NCBI GenBank assembly: GCA_041687335.1
Contig: JAWLCE010000020.1
Location: forward strand, 16,442 to 80,441
Length of the DNA stretch: 64,000 nucleotides
Source of the DNA: JAJFUE01 sp041687335
GTDB lineage: Bacteria; Sumerlaeota; Sumerlaeia; MVZB01
Direction: 5' to 3'
A program made the translations under genes and the position numbers. A model generated the notes under the pieces. It was not told where the DNA came from, did no database searches, and saw only the letters and a program-made list of their open reading frames with translations. Of this stretch, positions 62,110 through 64,000 are shown piece by piece (position 1 is the first letter of the stretch; every line of letters begins with the position of its first letter).

Positions 62110-63647
62110 GCGGAGTCGCGGCCCCGGCATTTGCGGCGGGCGACGTCGAGGGCGCGGCGCTTCTGGCGGACCCAACCGGCGGCGCGGGCAGCCTCGGCCA
62201 TGAGAGCATCGGCCTGCCCGCGCACATCGGCCGGTGAGGGGCCGCCCAGGCTCAGCCGGCGGGCCAGCGCGACCGCCGGGTCGCCGGCGTCGACAACCTC
62301 CTCGGCACCCAAGGGCGCCAGGCCCTCGCGCTCGAGTATCTCGTTCATCGTGGTGGGGGTGATCCAACCGGCGGCCTCGTCACGCGCGACCGCCTCGGCA
62401 ATGACATGATAGGCGCGGCGGAAGGGGAGCTTGCGCTCGCGCGCCAGGTGATCGGCGAAATCGGCGGCCAGGCTGAAGCCATCGGCGGCGGCGCGGGCCA
62501 ACTCGTCGCCGTCCACCGTCAGTGCCGCGACGACCTCGGTGAACAGCTCGGGCGCCTCGCCGACCTCCTCCAGCACATCCATGATCCAATACTTGGTCCA
62601 CTGGGTGTCGCGGTTGTAGCCCGAGAGCAGGCCGCGGCCGACGCCGGCCAGCGAGCCCGCCAATGCGCCGATCCCCTGCGCCCGTGCGCGCGTCACTTCG
62701 GCAAAATCCGGGTTTCGCTTGTTGGGCATAATCGAGCTGCCGGTCACATGGGCGTCGCCTAGGCGCAGGCCCCGGCGCGGCGGCGAGCTCAGGTAGATCA
62801 GGTCTTGGCCGAGGCTGGAGAGGTGCGTCATCATGATGGCGAGGGCGGCGGCGACGCGGGCCTCGGCCTCCCAGCGCGTCGAGATCGCGTCCAAGCTGTT
62901 GCGCAGCGGCGCGTCGAAGCCCAGCAGGCTGGCGGTCAGCGGCCGGTCGATCGGCCAGCTCGTGCCGAAGCCGGCGGCGGCACCCAGCGGCGAGCGGTTA
63001 AGCAGCGGCCAGAGCGCTTCGAGTGCCTCGGCGTCGCGCGCGAGCCCAAAGGCATGGCTGGCGGCCCAGTGGCCCAGCGTCGTCGGCATCGCCGGCTGGC
63101 CGTGGGTCCAGCCGGGGGCGACGGTCTCGATATGGCGGCGGGCGAAGCGGCCGAGTTCGCGCACGAGCCCGGCCAGCGCCTCGACGCGGCCCAGCAGCGC
63201 CTCGCGCAGCCAGAGGCGCACGTCGGTTGCGGATTGGTCGTTGCGGCTGCGGGCGGTGTGCATCGCGCCGGCGACGGCCTCGCCAGCAATCGCCGCCACC
63301 GCCCGCTCCACATTCATGTGGACGTCCTCGAGCGAGGGGTCAAGCGTGAAGCGCCCGGCGGCCCAATCGGCCTCGATCTTGTCGAGCGCCGCGGCGATCA
63401 GGCGACCGCTGGCCTTGTCGATGATGCCGCGCCGGGCCAGCATCAGGCAGTGGGCGCGGTTGAGCCAGAGGTCGCTGGGGACCAGCGCCAGGTCCGCCGG
63501 CGGGCGGCCGGCCACATCGCGGCCGGCACAGTAGGACAGCATCCGCGGCGAGGGGCCGGCGGCCGTGCGCTTGGACCAGATCGGGCGCGCGGCTCCGGCC
63601 GGTTGTTCGTTGGCATGGGCAGGGATGTTCTTCCGGCGAGGGGCCAT
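62106..63647 (-). CDS. argH: Argininosuccinate lyase ArgH
   Basis: A 513-residue enzyme that splits argininosuccinate into arginine and fumarate. The family signature GSSIMPNKRNPDFAEV (about residues 303-318) contains the catalytic loop. Other motifs are EDVHMNVERAV and AMHTARSRNDQSATDVRLW. The start at 63647 has AAGGAT eight bases upstream and gives normal length; an open frame to 63872 would add 75 unsupported residues. argG is not in the window. Confidence 0.96.
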   Translation of the reverse strand: MAPRRKNIPAHANEQPAGAARPIWSKRTAAGPSPRMLSYCAGRDVAGRPPADLALVPSDLWLNRAHCLMLARRGIIDKASGRLIAAALDKIEADWAAGRFTLDPSLEDVHMNVERAVAAIAGEAVAGAMHTARSRNDQSATDVRLWLREALLGRVEALAGLVRELGRFARRHIETVAPGWTHGQPAMPTTLGHWAASHAFGLARDAEALEALWPLLNRSPLGAAAGFGTSWPIDRPLTASLLGFDAPLRNSLDAISTRWEAEARVAAALAIMMTHLSSLGQDLIYLSSPPRRGLRLGDAHVTGSSIMPNKRNPDFAEVTRARAQGIGALAGSLAGVGRGLLSGYNRDTQWTKYWIMDVLEEVGEAPELFTEVVAALTVDGDELARAAADGFSLAADFADHLARERKLPFRRAYHVIAEAVARDEAAGWITPTTMNEILEREGLAPLGAEEVVDAGDPAVALARRLSLGGPSPADVRGQADALMAEAARAAGWVRQKRRALDVARRKCRGRDSA

Positions 63648-63770
63648 CGTGTCGATCCTTTGGGTCAGCATGGGCCGCGGGCGGCCGCGCTCCATTAACT
63701 CCATAGCAAACGGTGACCCGCAAGCGAAAACCGCCGCAAACGGCGCGGGTCTGTCCTTTTCGATGTCAAG

Positions 63771-63820
63771 CCACAATAGAAATGTCACACCTCGGACCAC
63801 GATAGAAATGACACATTCTC
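63771..63820. repeat. Two direct repeats resembling IS ends
   Basis: CCACAATAGAAATGTCACA (63771-63789) and CCACGATAGAAATGACACA (63797-63815) differ at two bases. Short tandem repeats with this TAGAAATG core occur at the ends of IS21-type elements (from memory). No transposase is present, so this would be a leftover end. Confidence 0.4.
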
Positions 63821-63916
63821 GCCGGGGAGCGTTTGCGCGACAATGTCTTGCTCCGACCGGAGGATAGGGCAACGCGGGGACGCGCCCCGAGCGCCGCGTC
63901 AGAGTCCGAAGCAGGA

Positions 63917-63948
63917 ACGGGGCGGTCGGTGTCGGCCGTCCCGTTTTT
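63917..63948 (+). terminator. Strong rightward Rho-independent terminator
   Basis: ACGGGGCGGTCG (63917-63928) and CGGCCGTCCCGT (63933-63944) form a 12-bp stem (two G-T pairs) with a GTGT loop, followed by TTTT and CGTTT. No rightward gene precedes it within 3.8 kb of the nearest plus-strand gene end (60069), so it probably ends a non-coding transcript or attenuates a downstream gene. Confidence 0.8.
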
Positions 63949-64000
63949 CGTTTGTCCTGTGCCTGCTTTGGTCGGAATGCGGCAAATCCCAGGGGGGCTG

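Larger units (their letters stand above)
63648..64000. other. Right edge, no supported gene
   Basis: No coding frame is supported. The region contains two IS-end-like direct repeats and a strong rightward terminator, so an untranslated RNA or a leader of a gene beyond the edge is possible. Confidence 0.5.

Overview
The window is about two-thirds G+C and comes from a Gram-negative-type (two-membrane) bacterium: it carries tolB-pal, many lipobox lipoproteins and two lipoprotein-like redox or solute-binding proteins. Paired GT39/DUF2298 (YYY-motif) membrane proteins are best known from Chloroflexota and Archaea. The mix suggests an uncultivated phylum; I cannot place it further from sequence alone, and a Sumerlaeota-like lineage is only a guess. 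Genes are tightly packed, with many ATGA, TTGA or GTGA stop/start overlaps that imply translational coupling.

Left part (0-24.9 kb), mostly housekeeping. tolB, pal, a UbiA-type prenyltransferase and a small solute-binding lipoprotein form a leftward operon ending in a terminator. A DMT exporter and nadA run rightward. A 12-repeat Kelch protein and a gntR-ABC transporter operon follow, bracketed by three copies of a 63-67 bp hairpin repeat. Next is a leftward chain: TPR lipoprotein, ybeY, era, a membrane-anchored pilus-assembly-like protein, STAS-TPR and STAS. Then come yjbQ, a 56-residue lipoprotein outside normal ORF length limits, msrB with a duplicated start region, typA, a lipoprotein and an SDR protein.

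Cell-surface glycan part (25.0-40.6 kb). Two operons converge. The rightward one encodes an Agl23-like GT39 protein with C-terminal NHL repeats, then a DUF2298 protein. The leftward one encodes a GT4-methyltransferase fusion, a GT39 protein and a giant GT39-DUF2298 fusion. A secreted Thr/Pro-linker, Calx-beta, dockerin-like protein lies beside them.

Integrated segment (40.94-54.42 kb). A tRNA-Asp(GTC) gene at 54.4 kb has its 3' 47 nt (50 bp identical in all) repeated directly at 40.94 kb. Each 3' end is followed by its own terminator. This is the signature of an element integrated at a tRNA anticodon loop, 13,429 bp long. Inside are accessory genes (DUF6876, an amber-interrupted ORF, decayed fragments including McrC). 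There is also a 902-residue protein joining an ECF sigma factor to a membrane domain and a toroid-like C-terminus. A single-pass membrane protein nearby has an almost identical ECF-type promoter. The segment also holds a GT39-like protein and a MerR-VIT/vWA operon. I saw no integrase.

Right part (54.8-64 kb): elbB, rhomboid protease, treY, msrA, an unknown gene, truA and argH, then a gene-free end with IS-end-like repeats and a strong terminator.
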